In this document: positions 24,124 through 36,423 of the stretch, piece by piece | Numbering within the stretch: position 1 is the stretch's first letter | Layout: each line of letters begins with the position of its first letter | NCBI GenBank assembly: GCA_051294375.1 | Contig: CM119268.1 | Location: 1,757,486-1,821,485, forward strand | Length of the DNA: 64,000 nucleotides | Source of the DNA: Paraspadella gotoi | Taxonomy: Eukaryota > Chaetognatha | Reading direction: 5' to 3' | Notes under the pieces: model-generated | The model's database searches: none | Told to the model about the DNA's origin: nothing | Seen by the model: the letters and a program-made list of their open reading frames with translations, nothing else | Position numbers and translations under genes: made by a program

Positions 24124-24775
24124 ATTATAATTTTTAACTCGAAGGTCCGATTAAAAAAAATTTCTGTTTTTTAACAACATGCTAAAACAGAATTTGCTCG
24201 ATTCTCTCCGAGAAATCCTGCCTATTGTCAATTGAGAACGAAAAAAAAACTTGAAATACACCAAACCGTTTCCATGACAACCGGGAGAGAGAAAATAGGA
24301 ATCGATGTTCGTTCTTATCAAACGGTTAGAAAAGATAAATCTTAGATGTTTAAAATGAAAATAAAAGTTAACAAAACGATTTGTTCTCCCTTAAAAATTA
24401 GCAAATAACCTTTTTGTTTCGTTGTAAATATATGTTGTCCTTTTGTCTAATTTTCCTTTTCGCTCGTGCTGCGGATTTGACGGTTGTCATGACAACATTA
24501 AAACCATCCTGCGCATATTATTTTTTTTTCTCATTTTAATTAAAAATTCAACTGAAAACATATTTTTGGATAATAATAATTCGTTAATAACAGGAAATTT
24601 GCGAAGCATATCTTTTGAATCGCTTTATTTTTATGAAATTGTTACCACAGATAATTTTAGAAAGACAATTCTAACTCGATTTAATTTCACTAACCATATC
24701 CGTAGTTTGAATTACACAATTTGACTGATTGGGTTTAGTTTGAGGGATTTAAGAACGAGAGGTTTTTCCATCGCC
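24124..24775. promoter_or_regulatory. Bidirectional ciliary promoter with two RFX X-boxes
   Basis: This 652-bp region separates the divergent start codons of TSNAXIP1 (minus) and WDR92 (plus). GTTTCCATGACAAC (24268-24281) and GTTGTCATGACAAC (24483-24496) both fit the strict X-box consensus GTHNYYATRRNAAC bound by RFX factors, which switch on ciliary genes in animals. The second is fully palindromic. No other gene is seen in the region. Confidence 0.75.
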
Positions 24776-25852
24776 ATGGCCGACAACAATCCTTTAGACA
24801 AACCGCAAATCATCGGTCACGTGGAAAAGTCCGTCGCCTTCACCCTTTACGACGCCAAGTGGATTCCGTCTTCGGCGAGATTCGTCGTCGTCGGGAGTCA
24901 CCCGCGCAACACCGGCGCCCTCCAGATCTACGAAATCGACAAGGGCGACGTCAAGCTCGTCAAGGAAACGGAAAAGGGCGCGGCGTTCAAGTGCGCCACC
25001 TTCGGCGCCTCCTCTCTCGCTAATCGTCATCTGGCGACGGGCGACTTTTCGGGCAACGTCCACATCTGGGATTTGGAGCGAATTCACGTGCCCATCTTCA
25101 CCGCCAAGGGTCACGCGGAGATCATCAACGCCATCGACGGCGTCGGCGGCGGCGGTATCGGCGAAGGCGCGCCGGAGATCGTCACCGGAAGTCGAGACGG
25201 TGTCGTCAAGATCTGGGACCCGCGACAATCTTCTCCCGTGGCGAGTATCGAGCCGGCCGAGGGAGAGACCAAACGCGATTGCTGGACCGTCGGCTTTGGC
25301 AACGCCTACTCGACCGAGGAACGCGTCGTCGCCGCCGGATATGACAACGGTGACCTCAAACTCTTCGATCTTCGCACCATGAGCCTCCGATGGGAGACCA
25401 ACCTCAAGAACGGCGTCTGCGGCCTCCAGTTCGACCGCAAGGATATCGAGATGAACAAGCTCGTCGCTACGACTCTCGAATCCAAGTTCTTCGTCTACGA
25501 CATGAGGACTCAGCATCCCAAAGAAGGCTTCGCCTCGCGGTCGGAAAAGGCGCACAAGTCGACCATCTGGTCCGTGAAACATTTGCCGCAGAATCGCGAC
25601 GTCTTCATGACGCTTGGAGGAAACGGGAGCCTCAACCTGTGGAACTACGAGTATCCGGAGAAAAGGACGAAGAAAGAAGGGGATCACCTCAAGGGCGTGC
25701 CGGGCAGCGTGCATCTCCTTAACAACGTCACCATGTCCACCCAGCCCATTTCCGGCTTCGATTGGCATCCAGACAAATTAGGGTTGGCAGTGTGTACGGC
25801 TTTTGATCAGGCGTTGAGGGTTGTTATCGTTACTAAGTTAAATCGGATATAA
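24776..25852 (+). CDS. WDR92: WD repeat protein 92 (Monad; dynein assembly factor DNAAF10)
   Basis: An intronless frame of 358 residues, matching the roughly 357 of vertebrate WDR92. The ATG at 24776 has a good context (GCCATGGCC) and begins [20 protein letters not shown], typical of the family. WD repeats fill the protein, for example [28 protein letters not shown] and [13 protein letters not shown]. The conserved C-terminal segment [16 protein letters not shown] is present, then [20 protein letters not shown]92 acts in the cytoplasm with the R2TP chaperone complex, binding RPAP3, to pre-assemble axonemal dynein arms. RPAP3 is encoded 33 kb downstream. It is divergent to TSNAXIP1 over an X-box promoter, and IFT139 starts 212 bp after its stop. 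The lack of introns is unusual beside its neighbours. Confidence 0.96.
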   Translation: MADNNPLDKPQIIGHVEKSVAFTLYDAKWIPSSARFVVVGSHPRNTGALQIYEIDKGDVKLVKETEKGAAFKCATFGASSLANRHLATGDFSGNVHIWDLERIHVPIFTAKGHAEIINAIDGVGGGGIGEGAPEIVTGSRDGVVKIWDPRQSSPVASIEPAEGETKRDCWTVGFGNAYSTEERVVAAGYDNGDLKLFDLRTMSLRWETNLKNGVCGLQFDRKDIEMNKLVATTLESKFFVYDMRTQHPKEGFASRSEKAHKSTIWSVKHLPQNRDVFMTLGGNGSLNLWNYEYPEKRTKKEGDHLKGVPGSVHLLNNVTMSTQPISGFDWHPDKLGLAVCTAFDQALRVVIVTKLNRI

Positions 25853-26063
25853 AAATTACCCGATAACCTCATGTTAACTCCAGCAATATTATGCGTTTTT
25901 TATAATTTTAAAAACCTAAGGCGGTGAATATTAATATTATTTTTTTAATAAAAGACCGCATGAACTAGAAATTCTGCACAGCAGACTTATTTATATTTAT
26001 ACAAAGCACTGTTTATTTTGTCAAAACCATAGCTATTTTTAGTCATTTTCCGCTAGATAAAAG

Positions 26064-29000
26064 ATGGCAGATTCTGACGTCGTGACGCTCGGTTTCATCA
26101 ACTTTTACTGTAGAGAAAAACTTTGGCACCATTTGCAAGAATCCTGCCAAAATGGACTTCGGAAGTACGGCAACGACGCCGTGCTTAAATTCTTCAACGC
26201 CTGGGGTCTCGTCAAGGAAGGCTCCATTCAAGAGGGAATGCGGGAGTTGGAGGCGCTCAAAGACAAGGCCGACGTAAATCTCTGCACCTTCATGGCGTTG
26301 ATATGGAGTCACAAGCAAGAAAAGAATGTGGACAGGGAGGCGGTGCAGGTGGTTAAATATTTATTTTGTGGTTTATAATGCTTGATTTAAATCGTATATT
26401 ATTGTTTTACAATCGCATTTCGTTTTTCCTCAGGAACTTGAATCACGTCTGAAGGAGGAACGGCGACAGGCCGGCGAAAAGGGACTCTACTTCGCCGGCC
26501 TCTTTCTTTTCCACATCGGCCGTCACGACAAGGCGCGTGAGTACGTCGAACGCGTCGTCAAGATGAATCCCCAGTCGCGCGAGGGACTCACCCTATTAGG
26601 CTGGAACGACATGAGGGCGGGTCGCGACGCGATGGCTAAAAAAGCCGGTAAATATTTGGAGGAGGCGCTCAAACTGGATTCTCCCAAGGATCCTGATCTA
26701 CTGATGGCCCGCGCGGAGTACATGACTCAGCGAGGAAAGTTGAGCGGCGCTTTGGAGGTTATCAATCACGCCGTCGTAACTTATCCCAATTTCACGCCCG
26801 CGCTTGTCGCCAAGATGCGCATTCAACTCGCTTCGCAAGACTGGGAGCAAGTCGGGGAAACCGCGGCGCGAATCTCGGGGTTGGACGCCAACAATCTTCA
26901 CAGCACCGTCTATCAAATCCTCCATTTGCTGTGTCGCGATGGAAACTGCAACGAAGCTACCAACAAGATCGGGGAACTGGTTGAAAAATTGGATAGATTC
27001 GAACCTCGTAACGGCGACTTTTATTTTCGCATGGCGCAAGTGTTTAGTCGTATCTGTGGTCGCAACAACCTTGTGTTACAACAGACGCTTGAAATGGTTC
27101 AAAGAGCGTTGTCGACGGATAAACAAAACGCCGAGTATTTCAACGAATTGGGGTTTCACTTTTTCATGGAGGGTCGCTACAAAGAATCCCAGAAAGCGTA
27201 CAAAATGGCTATGAAATTGGACGAAACCTCCGTCGCCGCTTTGACTGGTATAATAAACTGTCAACTGCAAGAAGACAAATTGGACGATGCCGAAACCCAG
27301 TTGGATTTTTTAAACGAGGTGCAGCAGAGTATCGGAAAAAGCGCGGAGCTCTGCTTTCTCACGGCCCTGTTGCACCAAAAGAAAGAACGGGAGCCCGACA
27401 AAGTTCAAAAATTGCTAAACGAAGCCGTAGAAATTCACATGGGTGCCGTTGCCGACATGTCGCCCTCCGAAGAATATTACCGTCTCCTAAATCCGGATTT
27501 TCTCTTGACGATTCTTCAGCAACTATTAGAGTACGCGCCTTCCGAACCCGCCAGCGCCGGGATGCCCGCTCCGCCGATTCTTAAGCAAGCCACGGCAGTT
27601 TTGGAACCGTTGTCGCGATGTTTACCTGGTCTTCACGAAGCAGGCTACCTGACGGCCAAAGTCTTGTTCTTGTCCGGCGAGGACGATGGCGCTCAGGCGG
27701 CGTTGGGGCGCGTAATTGAACATGATGTGACCTTCTCCGAAGCGCATCTGCTGATGGCACAGATCCATTTGCACCAGGGGAATCACCAGGCGGCGACTCA
27801 GTCCCTTGACGTTGGGTTGTCCTACAATTTTCAAGTGCGCGATCATCCCATCTATCATCTCATCAAATCCAAATGTCAAAAACTTAACGGCGAACTTGAG
27901 GGCGCCGTCAAGACTCTGACCGCGGCCATGGCGCTTCCGGGCGTGAAAAAGCCCTTGCGAGGACCCCAACCGACGAAAAAGAGGCCCGTGACTCTGAACG
28001 ACAGAGTGACAGTGTACTTGGAACTTGCCGACGCTTACTTGTCCTCGGATTCGCAGCACGAAGCCGCTAAGATTATGCAGGACGCCTTGGAGGAGTTCCA
28101 CAAGACGCCCGAGGAAAATCGCGTCGTCATTGTCAACGCGGGGTTGGCGTTGCGACGCGGGGACGTTCAAGGTGCTATCGGAACTCTTCGCGGGATAGGC
28201 CCCGGCAAGCCCTACTTTGTCATGGCTCGGGAAAAGTTGGCTGACTTGTATTTAAACCACGTGAAAGATCGGCGGCTTTACGCCGCGTGTTATCGAGAAC
28301 TGGTCGAGCAACAACCCTCGCCGCAGACTTGCATCCTTCTAGGCGACGCCTACATGGCCATCCAGGAACCGGAAAAGGCAATCGAAGTCTACGAGTCTGC
28401 TTTAAAGAAAAATCCTCGAGACAGCCAGCTGGCGTCGAAGATCGGGCGCGCCCTGGTCAAGACCCACAATTATGGCAAGGCCATAAACTATTACGAGGCC
28501 GCGTTAAAGAGCGGGAATCAAAATTTCCTGCGTTACGACCTTGCCGAGCTGCTGCTGAAGTTGCGCCAGTACGACAAGGCTGAAAAGATCATAACCCTCG
28601 CCCTTAACGACGAGAGTAAGCCGCAGGATCTCTCCGGAATGATGGACGAGACCAAGTACCTGCATTTGCTCTCGCAGGTGCACATGAAGGTGGGCCGCTT
28701 GGACGAGGGAGTGATGGCTTTGAATCGAGCCAAGGAAACACAGGGAAAGGTTTTAAAACGAGTGGCCATCGAGTCCCCTGAGGTTCTGTCGCAGCAGAAA
28801 CAATTGGCGTCTTCCATCTGCAAGGAAATTGCGTCTCACGCCGCGGGCCAAAGGGATTTCGAAAAAGCGATAAGGTATTATGATAATTTGTTTTATATTG
28901 TGAATCATTTACTATCTAGTAAAAAAGTATATCACATTTTTAGAAAAGGTTGTCTACTGGAAAAAAAATAAAATCAGAATTCAATTTTCTTTCAGTAGCT

Positions 29001-31042
29001 TCCTTCCATTTTTTCGTCTTCAAATTGTTTAGAAGGAACGGGCAAAAAGATATCGCTACTTCAAATAAGAATAATTATTTGTTTTTATTTTGAATGGAGT
29101 TCGTTATTTTTTATTTTTTATTTTGCAATGCTAAAGGCCTTTTTTGGTTAAAAAAAGGTCATTATAGCTCTCAGAAAAGAGAAAAAAAATTTTAAAAACT
29201 ATAAAATTCAGCCAATGATGATGATGATAATGATTTTTTAACTTTTTTTTAATTTTTAACCAATTTCTTGTCAAAATTTTAAAAAATTGTAGTACTAACT
29301 TTCATTTAACTTTTCAAGGAATCCGTTCTTAAAATTATCCGTAAAAAATTGTAGTACTAACTTTCATTTAACTTTTCAAGGAATCCGTTCTTAAAATTAT
29401 TTTTTTTAAATTTTTGTCATTTGTTATATATTAATAAATATTTAATAGCTTCAGTGCAACAACCCAATGAACTAATTCCAAAAGTTGCATTAAAAATCGA
29501 TTTAGTAATAGAAGGAAAAAAGAAATTTTTTTGAGAGAATTATAAGTTATAAAAAGTGTTCAATTTTGGCCCGCCTTACTGTACAGTCAAGTTTTTCCCC
29601 ATTTTATTTAAAAAATATATATTTTTGAATGACTTCACCAATAGTAATAGTAATGATTTTTCTTTACAAGCATAACTTATGTATGCTATGTATTGTTGAG
29701 ATTTTTGTTTGCTTTTTACTTTGCCGTCACTTCATTAAACAAAAGACGTTCGTGATTTTTTTTTCAATTTTCTTGAATCCAACCTCAATTTTTTTCCTTC
29801 TCTTCTTACAGCTTATACAAAGAGGCTTTGGTTCACGATCCAACCGATGAAGACGCTATGTTGGAAGTGGCCAATCTCCTGCTGACCACCAACGACCTCG
29901 ACGCCTGCCAGGCTCAATGCCTGGCTATAATGAAGACCGACTTCGAGACGGCCAACGACGCCGCCGTCATGATGCTCGCCAACATCATGTTTCAGAAGAA
30001 CGACTACGACGGCGCCACCTTCCACTTTTCCCAGCTGCTGGAGAAAAAGGCTGATCATTTCGAGGCGTTGTCTCGCCTCGTCGATTTGCTACGCCGCGCC
30101 GGCCGCGTCGATGAAATCCCGCGCTTCCTGGAATCTGCGTCGAACAAGTCCCCACGCGTGGCGCTCGAACCCGGCTTCAACTATTGCAAGGCGCTTTACG
30201 AGTGGTACGTCGGCAACGCCGAGAACGCCCTCAAGTTCTTCAACAAAGCGCGTAAAGATTCGGACTGGGGCCTCTTGGCCTCTTACAACATGGTGGAGAT
30301 CTGTCTGAATCCGGACAACGAGACCATCGGCGGAGAGGTGTTCGAAGGAGCCGAGGATCTCCACTCCACGGAGAAGAAAGATAACGAGCAAATGGCCTTG
30401 CGAACTGCGGAGAAGCTGTTGAAAGAGATCAAACCCAAGCAAGGCGATCTTAGGTTTAAACTCTTAGAAAACTTTGCTTTGATCGCCACCAAAGAAAAGG
30501 CTAAGGTGGAGAAGGCTCTCGCCGCCTTTATGGAGGTCTCAACGGCAGAGCGGGACCACGTGGGGGCCTTGTACGGGATGGCGCAAGCCTACATGGTGCT
30601 AAAGCAGACGCCCCGAGCCAGGAATCAGCTCAAGCGCGTCGTCAAGGCCAACTGGACTATGGCGGACGGGGACTACCTAGAGAAATGCTGGCTGCTCCTC
30701 AGCGACATCTACATTCAAAACGGCAAATTCGACATGGCCACCGAGCTGCTCAAGCGCTGCGTCGCCCACAACCGGTCCTGCTGCAAGGCCTACGAGTATT
30801 TGGGCTACATCATGGAGAAAGAGCAGTCGTACAAGGACGCTGCGGCGAATTACGAGGCAGCGTGGAAGACGTCCAACTCGTCCAATCCTCACATCGGATA
30901 TAAGTTGGCCTTTAATTACTTAAAGGCCAAGCGGTACGTGGACGCCATCGACGTGTGCCACTCTGTGCTGCAAATGCATCCAAACTATCCCAAAGTGCGG
31001 AAAGAAATTTTGGAAAAAGCGAGACAGAGCATTCGAATTTAA
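26064..31042 (+). CDS. TTC21B: Intraflagellar transport protein 139 (TTC21B)
   Basis: Three exons (26064-26348, 26434-28874, 29812-31042) give 1,318 residues; the human protein has 1,316. The N terminus ([20 protein letters not shown], then [19 protein letters not shown]) is characteristic. The whole protein is a tetratricopeptide-repeat solenoid, with units such as [19 protein letters not shown] and [16 protein letters not shown], and ends in the conserved [31 protein letters not shown] region. IFT139 is a peripheral subunit of IFT complex A, needed for retrograde transport and for entry of membrane proteins into cilia. No transmembrane or signal sequence is present. An acceptor-like TTTTTAG lies 21 bp before the ATG. 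Confidence 0.97.
29281..29400. repeat. Two tandem copies of a 58-bp sequence in an IFT139 intron
   Basis: The sequence starting AAAAAATTGTAGTACTAACT occurs at 29281-29338 and again, identical, at 29343-29400, with a period of 62 bp. Identity of the copies indicates a recent duplication or an assembly artefact. Confidence 0.9.
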
Positions 31043-31439
31043 ATACATTGGGTTAATCACTGAAAAGTTAAGAGAACCCATTGTAAAGAGACGGTTAAAC
31101 AAAAGACAAAAAATTCGAAACCTAAGGAAAAGTATATTTTTCCAGTTTCTCTGATAAAAAAAAATATTTAAAAGCAATTTTTTATCAAAATCCGTTTCGT
31201 CCTAATTGACCACATCTCTTTATTTTATATTACTTATTATTTATGATATATTTATTTGATATTCACTGTAGCAGTTTAGCACTGGTCTCATGTCACTTGC
31301 ATATACAATAAGATTTTTAAAAACGACTGTCTAGTGTCTACGTTAATTTTAATGTAAAAAAGCATCTATTATTACTGACTTCGTCGTGAACGATTTTTAT
31401 TTCATCTTAGTAAAATAACAAAAATTGGCTCTCACCGCC
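31043..31439. other. Spacer between IFT139 and the ankyrin-SOCS gene
   Basis: An AT-rich interval without coding signs. TTATTTCATCTTAG (ending 31410) lies 29 bp before the next start codon and looks like a splice acceptor. Confidence 0.5.
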
Positions 31440-33883
31440 ATGACCAGTGAAATAAGCCTCCGCCCCGATCCCCCCGACACTCGCCTGACTTTGGCCTCCA
31501 TCCGATGGCGGACGTTGCGCCAGAACAGCAACTTCGAAAACGAGCGGGTCTTTGAAGAGCTGTTGGACGCCATCGCCGACAACGGAGAAGTCGATCTCAT
31601 TCAGTCCCTGATTCGGCGCCTGGGGCAGCGGCTCCAGTATCTCGTCGATCTCCAAGGCCTCGACGCCTTCCAACACGCCATCATCCACCACAACGTCATC
31701 GCGATGCGTCTTTTTTTCAACAAGCATCTCTTTCAACAGCCCCATCAACCCAAATGCAATCCCTATCTCCATCTGGCTTCTCGAACGGGCTGTCTGCCGG
31801 CGATCTCACTTCTGCTGCACGAGCGCCCCAGCGAGTTTTATCAAAAGGAGCAGTTGGAGATTCCCTACTACTTGCTGCACAGGAACGACCCGGCAGACTT
31901 TTCTCTCTGTCGCGTCAAAAAGTTTGGAGATGCCCGGGAAAAAGAGGCGGAGATCGCGATGACGAACGCGAAGGGCGATTCCAATGCTCGATCTTCGAGG
32001 CCGAGTTCTTCGTCGAAGGACTCCACGAAACCGGCGTTGGCGGAAGAAAAACAAGTCTTGGACGATTCGGGATTCTCGGAAATGAAGAAGGAAGAGTTGG
32101 GAGAAGAAGCGGGGATCGAGAAAGTGAGAGGAACATCTCAAAGCAAAAATGAAAAATCAGAAACTGTGGATGAAGTCGTCGATGACAATCAAGTAAACCA
32201 AGATGGGATCGTCGAAAGCCACTTGGAAACCAAAGAAGAGGCAAGTAACGATGCGGACAACGACGACGAAGATGTCGACTGCATCGACGACATCGACAGC
32301 GACGAAAACATAGAAGCCAACGACGTTGACAGCGACGAGCCCAGACAATGCTTGGACCCCGAGACAGAGGAAAGATTAAACAACGAATTCATGCATCGCA
32401 TGTGCATGGAAGATCCGGACATTTTAGAAATGACGGAACCATTGACGCCGCTGGAGCACGCGGCCCGAGGCGGCCACCTTGAGGCTGTAGAAACTCTCCT
32501 TTCCGAATACCCGGCGCAGCGGCAGGCGACGTTGCTGGAGTCGGCCGTCATCCTGAACTGCCCCGACGCTCTTCACTTGCTGTTTTGCCGCAAAGATCCT
32601 GTTGTGGCGAAGATCGGTATCGACGCCGCCCTCAAGGAAGCCATTCGTCGCAAGCTGTCTGTCATGATCGAAGCGTTGGTGGCGCACGGGGCGGACCACG
32701 ACCAAGCTTTTAACGGACTTAATTGCTTGCACTGTATGTATACCTACACGTCCGGCTATCAGATCCACTACCGTCGAATGGAAGGGGTGCTGGAATCGAC
32801 GAAGGCTCTCTTAGACGTGGCGAGGGTGCCGGTCAACGTTGCTTCCCCATTGGGCTCTCATCCGTTGTACAGTCTGATGGAGAATCTGGCGCAGGACAGG
32901 GATCAGTTTGAGGGGATGGAGGACGAAAAGGCGGGAGCCACCCATCTCGCGGCGATGAAGGTGACGAAAATGTCGTAATTATTAAAAATATTTTTTAAAA
33001 TCTATGATTTAATTATTCGTGCATGAAAAAATGATCTTTCCTCCAGGTGTTGCTCGAGGCCGGAGCGGATCCCAACTTGGACGAAGAACACCTCCACAAT
33101 TTGGCGGGCGACGACGCCAACGTGACGTTTGGGCGCCAATTGTTTGGTTCCGCCCTCAAGGGTTTCTTCTCCGGCCTCTCTGTCTTCGAGGACAAAAACG
33201 GCGTCGTTCCCGACGCGACTCGTCTTCTCCTTCGCCATGGTGCCGTCGTCGAACCCCCCGACGCCGCCACATTTCGCCGTCCCCTCGTCAACTTCGTCCA
33301 CTACGCCTACAAGATGGAAATGTTGAGCCCGCTTCATCGCAACTCGGCTGCCACCACGCTGCTACTGTTGCTGCGGCACGGCGCCGACGTCGAGGCATTT
33401 GACTTTGACTGGGGATTCCCCATCAACCACTACTTTAACTTTCTGGCTCAAGTCCCGGACTTTGTGGGTCCCATGCCGACGACGCGGGTCCATGCCGCCG
33501 AGGTCAAGGTTCCTTTCATCCTCTTGGACCACATGGCCCCCGGTCCGCGCAGCATAGCCCTTCGTCGCATCCGCAATGCCTTTCTAGGCCGGAGGCCGGT
33601 CTTTGACGACGAATCCGACGCTGCCGTAGACGATATCGTCGACGAAGTGAAGGCAGCGGCGACGACTCCAGTCTCTTTGCAACACTTGGCCAGGTTGCGA
33701 ATATGGAAGAGCGTGGGGCGGAAGGTGGACCGATTGGAGGGACTGCCTCTGCCGGTGCATCTTGTCGATTGCATGTTCGAGCCGGAGTATTACGGGATCG
33801 AAGCCAAAGGTCCATCCACCACTCCGTCCGTCGAAGATATTGAAACGGATGCCGATGCAGAACTGAATATCGAAGAAACTTAA
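31440..33883 (+). CDS. Ankyrin-repeat and SOCS-box protein (ASB-like)
   Basis: Two exons (31440-32960, 33047-33883) give 785 residues. The start is ATG at 31440 (CGCCATGACC). Ankyrin-type repeats occur early (NPYLHLASRTGCLPAISLLL), in the middle (TPLEHAARGGHLEAVETLL; IEALVAHGADHDQAFNGLN) and late (VLLEAGADPN; TLLLLLRHGADVEAFD). Residues about 170-310 are a low-complexity, very acidic stretch rich in Asp, Glu and Ser that splits the ankyrin array. Near the C terminus VSLQHLARLRIWKSVGRK followed by LEGLPLPVHLVDCM is a SOCS box, which recruits elongin B/C and a Cullin-5 ubiquitin ligase. I therefore infer a substrate adaptor of a ubiquitin ligase, substrate unknown. The acidic insertion is not typical of vertebrate ASB proteins and I cannot match it to one orthologue. 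Confidence 0.85.
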
Positions 33884-34077
33884 CTACAATAACTTTTACA
33901 GAATAGCCTATGCAATTATGTTTTTATTTATACAATACTATGAGTATGACTCTCTAAGGAGTAGTTTTATTGTCATTCTAGTCACTTTGATCGTTAAGCT
34001 TGCAATAATTGTTCGCCATGTGATTTTTTTCATGTCTTGTATCAGAAAACAAAAGAACCCAAAAGGAGGAAAAAAAG

Positions 34078-35068
34078 ATGAGCGAGAAACTTCTCCCCAC
34101 CGTCATCCGTGGGGCCATCCCTCTCTCCATCGGCGCGCCTCGAACCGACTTCCGCTCCGGCTGCGCCACCGTCGACGTCTCTTTCCCCAACTCGTCCGTC
34201 GTCGACGTCGGAGAGATTCAGTTCCGCAACTACTACGTGGCCATTCTCACAGTCCGCGCCCGACTCCGCGGCGCCGACGGCAGCGACGTTTGGCGCACTC
34301 TCGTCAAAAACAAAAGGCTCATGGATGATCCTCATAGCGAACGGGGGAGTCACGATTACGTCGTGCTTACGAGGAAGAACGTCGCCGTGGAGATGGAAGT
34401 GAGAGGGCGAACCTATTTTGATTTATTTTTAGAATGAGTCTTTTCAACTTTTTCCATCCCCCCTTCCCCTTGCCTTTTTCCCTCCCCCCTTCCCCTCGTC
34501 TTTTTCCCCCTTCCCCCTTCCCCTCTTCTTTTTTTCCCTTCCCCTCTTCTTTTTCCCTTCCCCCTTCCACTCGCCTATTTCCCTCCCCCTTCCCCTCGCC
34601 TTTTTCCCTTCCCCTCGCCTTTTTCCCTTCCCCTCGCCTATTTCCTTCCCTCGCCTTTTTCCCTTCCCCCTTCCCCTCGCCTATTTCCCTTCCCTCGCCT
34701 ATTTCCCTTCCCCTTCCCTCCCCTTTTTTCGCACGAAGAACGTCTCCAGTCTTCGTTTCGTCCTCCGTCAACCTTCCCCAGTTTGGAAAGACTTTTACCT
34801 CGACGACATCAAGATCTACGCGTCCGTCGTCGAAACATCCAACCCCATCACTCTCACCGAGTTTCTCAAGCTGGAGGAAAGCGCCCAACGTCGACCGGAC
34901 AAGTCCAAGCTCGCCAACGTCGTTCTCCCGAACGTCCAAGCCGTCTCCATGGAGCTGCAGCAGCTCTGGGGACTCACAGAATTGCTCAAGGCCAATCAGT
35001 CGACCGTCGGAACGGGACGTTACGACATCGACGGCAGCTACGACATTAACCTCTTGTCGTACGCTTGA
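34078..35068 (+). CDS. NICN1: Nicolin-1, subunit of the tubulin polyglutamylase complex
   Basis: Two exons (34078-34398, 34739-35068) give 216 residues, against about 213 in mammals. Family hallmarks are EIQFRNYYVAILTVRAR, LMDDPHSERGSHDYVVL, LRFVLRQPSPVWKDF and the C-terminal LWGLTELLKANQ with YDIDGSYDINLLSYA. Nicolin-1 is a non-catalytic subunit of the TTLL1 polyglutamylase complex that modifies axonemal and neuronal tubulin. The acceptor used is CGAAG before AAC at 34739; it is preceded by a strongly pyrimidine-rich repeat that fills the intron. A splice-acceptor-like TTGTATCAG ends 33 bp before the ATG. Confidence 0.95.
34440..34732 (+). repeat. Pyrimidine-rich tandem repeat filling the NICN1 intron
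   Basis: Irregular tandem units of about 16-20 bp such as CCCTTCCCCTCGCCTTTTT, almost purely C and T on the coding strand. They run directly into the 3' splice site and so extend its polypyrimidine tract to nearly 300 bp. Confidence 0.85.
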
Positions 35069-35711
35069 CGGCGGGATTTAATCTTCGCGGCATTTTTTTT
35101 TTTGCAATTAGAAATGAAATTGGTACAACCAATATAAATGTTATTCGCCGATAAAAAGATATTTGCACTTTGGACCTCTCTTCAGACAGGAGGAAATACA
35201 ACCAAAAAAAAAACTCAAAAAAAAACTTCAGCAATCGAAATACAACTTACGACTTACGACTCCTGTTAATCCCTTTCATACCACCGACCAAATTTATTGC
35301 CATCACCCACAACTTTTCTTTCCCGTTTTAAAACAAATCGAAAACCGCTTTCCTCCGATGGAGAGAATCCAAGACCGATCGCTGTGTAGCTCCGCGAATT
35401 TTGTCTTACATTCCCTTCGTGCCATTCTATTATTTATCTTAACATCTAACGTTTGACATTTTCCCCGGAGTCTCGTTTTAGTCTCGATCACTTTTTTTTT
35501 CGACCTTTTTTTTTAAATTAGAGATGCCGGAGATATTTTATACCTTTCCGTTTAAATTTTCTACTCTTTTAAATGTTTTTTTAAGATGTGAGTCAGAGGA
35601 GGAGAACAATAAGAAATAAGAAAATACATTCGAAAATCGCCGCCAAACTCGCTTTGTCGTTTTATAAAAAAAAATAAAAGACAATAAATTAATATTAATT
35701 AATAAATAACG
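35069..35711. other. Spacer between NICN1 and IFT20
   Basis: No gene is seen. It holds a solo copy of the dispersed palindromic sequence (TGAAATTGGTACAACCAATA and three more bases, 35116-35138), 47 bp after the NICN1 stop, and T-rich stretches. The IFT20 promoter presumably lies here, but I find no strict X-box. Confidence 0.6.
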
Positions 35712-36189
35712 ATGGCGGGCGACGCGTTGACGGCCTCGACGGGCCTGTATCTGGACGACCTCAACAAGATCCGCGTCCTCGAGCCGGAGATCTCCGCCGA
35801 GACGGAAACGCTGCGCGACGAGTGCGCCGACTTCCTCAAAAAGACGGAGAACTTCAAAGCCATCGCCGACACCTTCGTGCGGCACGTCGACACCCTCCAG
35901 GGACAAGTGGAGAAGGAGAAGATGAAGGGAATCGGGTATAGAAATCTCCTCAAGAGCGTCGCCAAACAGCGGGAAGCCAAGAAGCAGCAGCTGCAGGTGG
36001 CGCGGATGGGAAATTACCGGTTGAGTCAAAAAGTCTCGGATAACTCTCAACATTTTTTTTTTTGGACCTTAGGCGCTCATCGCCGAGAAGAAAATGCAGT
36101 TGGAGAGATTGCGTCTTCAGAGCGAATCACTTCAAAAAGTCGAGGCAGAGCAGATTGACTTCATCGATCAGTACATAATGAGGAAATAA
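35712..36189 (+). CDS. IFT20: Intraflagellar transport protein 20
   Basis: Two exons (35712-35996, 36073-36189) give 133 residues, against 132 in human IFT20. The frame shows [17 protein letters not shown] near the start, then [20 protein letters not shown], and after the intron [20 protein letters not shown] and [16 protein letters not shown], all diagnostic. The protein is almost wholly coiled coil. IFT20 is the IFT-B subunit that also sits at the Golgi and guides ciliary membrane cargo. Its intron position (after KQQLQ) is phase 0. The neighbours NICN1 and MAK are also ciliary. Confidence 0.97.
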
Positions 36190-36392
36190 ATGGAACCAAC
36201 AAAGGAAATCTGTACTTCTTGTGACTTCTCGTGACTTCTCGTGACTTCTTAAATTATTATTATCCTTTTTACATTTAATAATGTATCATCGAAATCGAGG
36301 GCAACAGTTTTGAGATATTCTTAACGCAACGCTTGGAACGCCCGGTTCCTTTCACTCGATCAATTCCTTTTTTTTCTCTCTCTCTCTTCCCT

Positions 36393-36423
<31 letters not shown>

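Noticed and set aside
24443-24724. Open frame of 93 codons in the TSNAXIP1-WDR92 promoter
   Set aside because: No family resemblance, AT-driven composition, and it overlaps an X-box.
34434-35081. Long + strand frame rich in Pro, Phe and Ser over the NICN1 intron
   Set aside because: It is a translation of the pyrimidine repeat, and its tail is an alternate frame of the second NICN1 exon.
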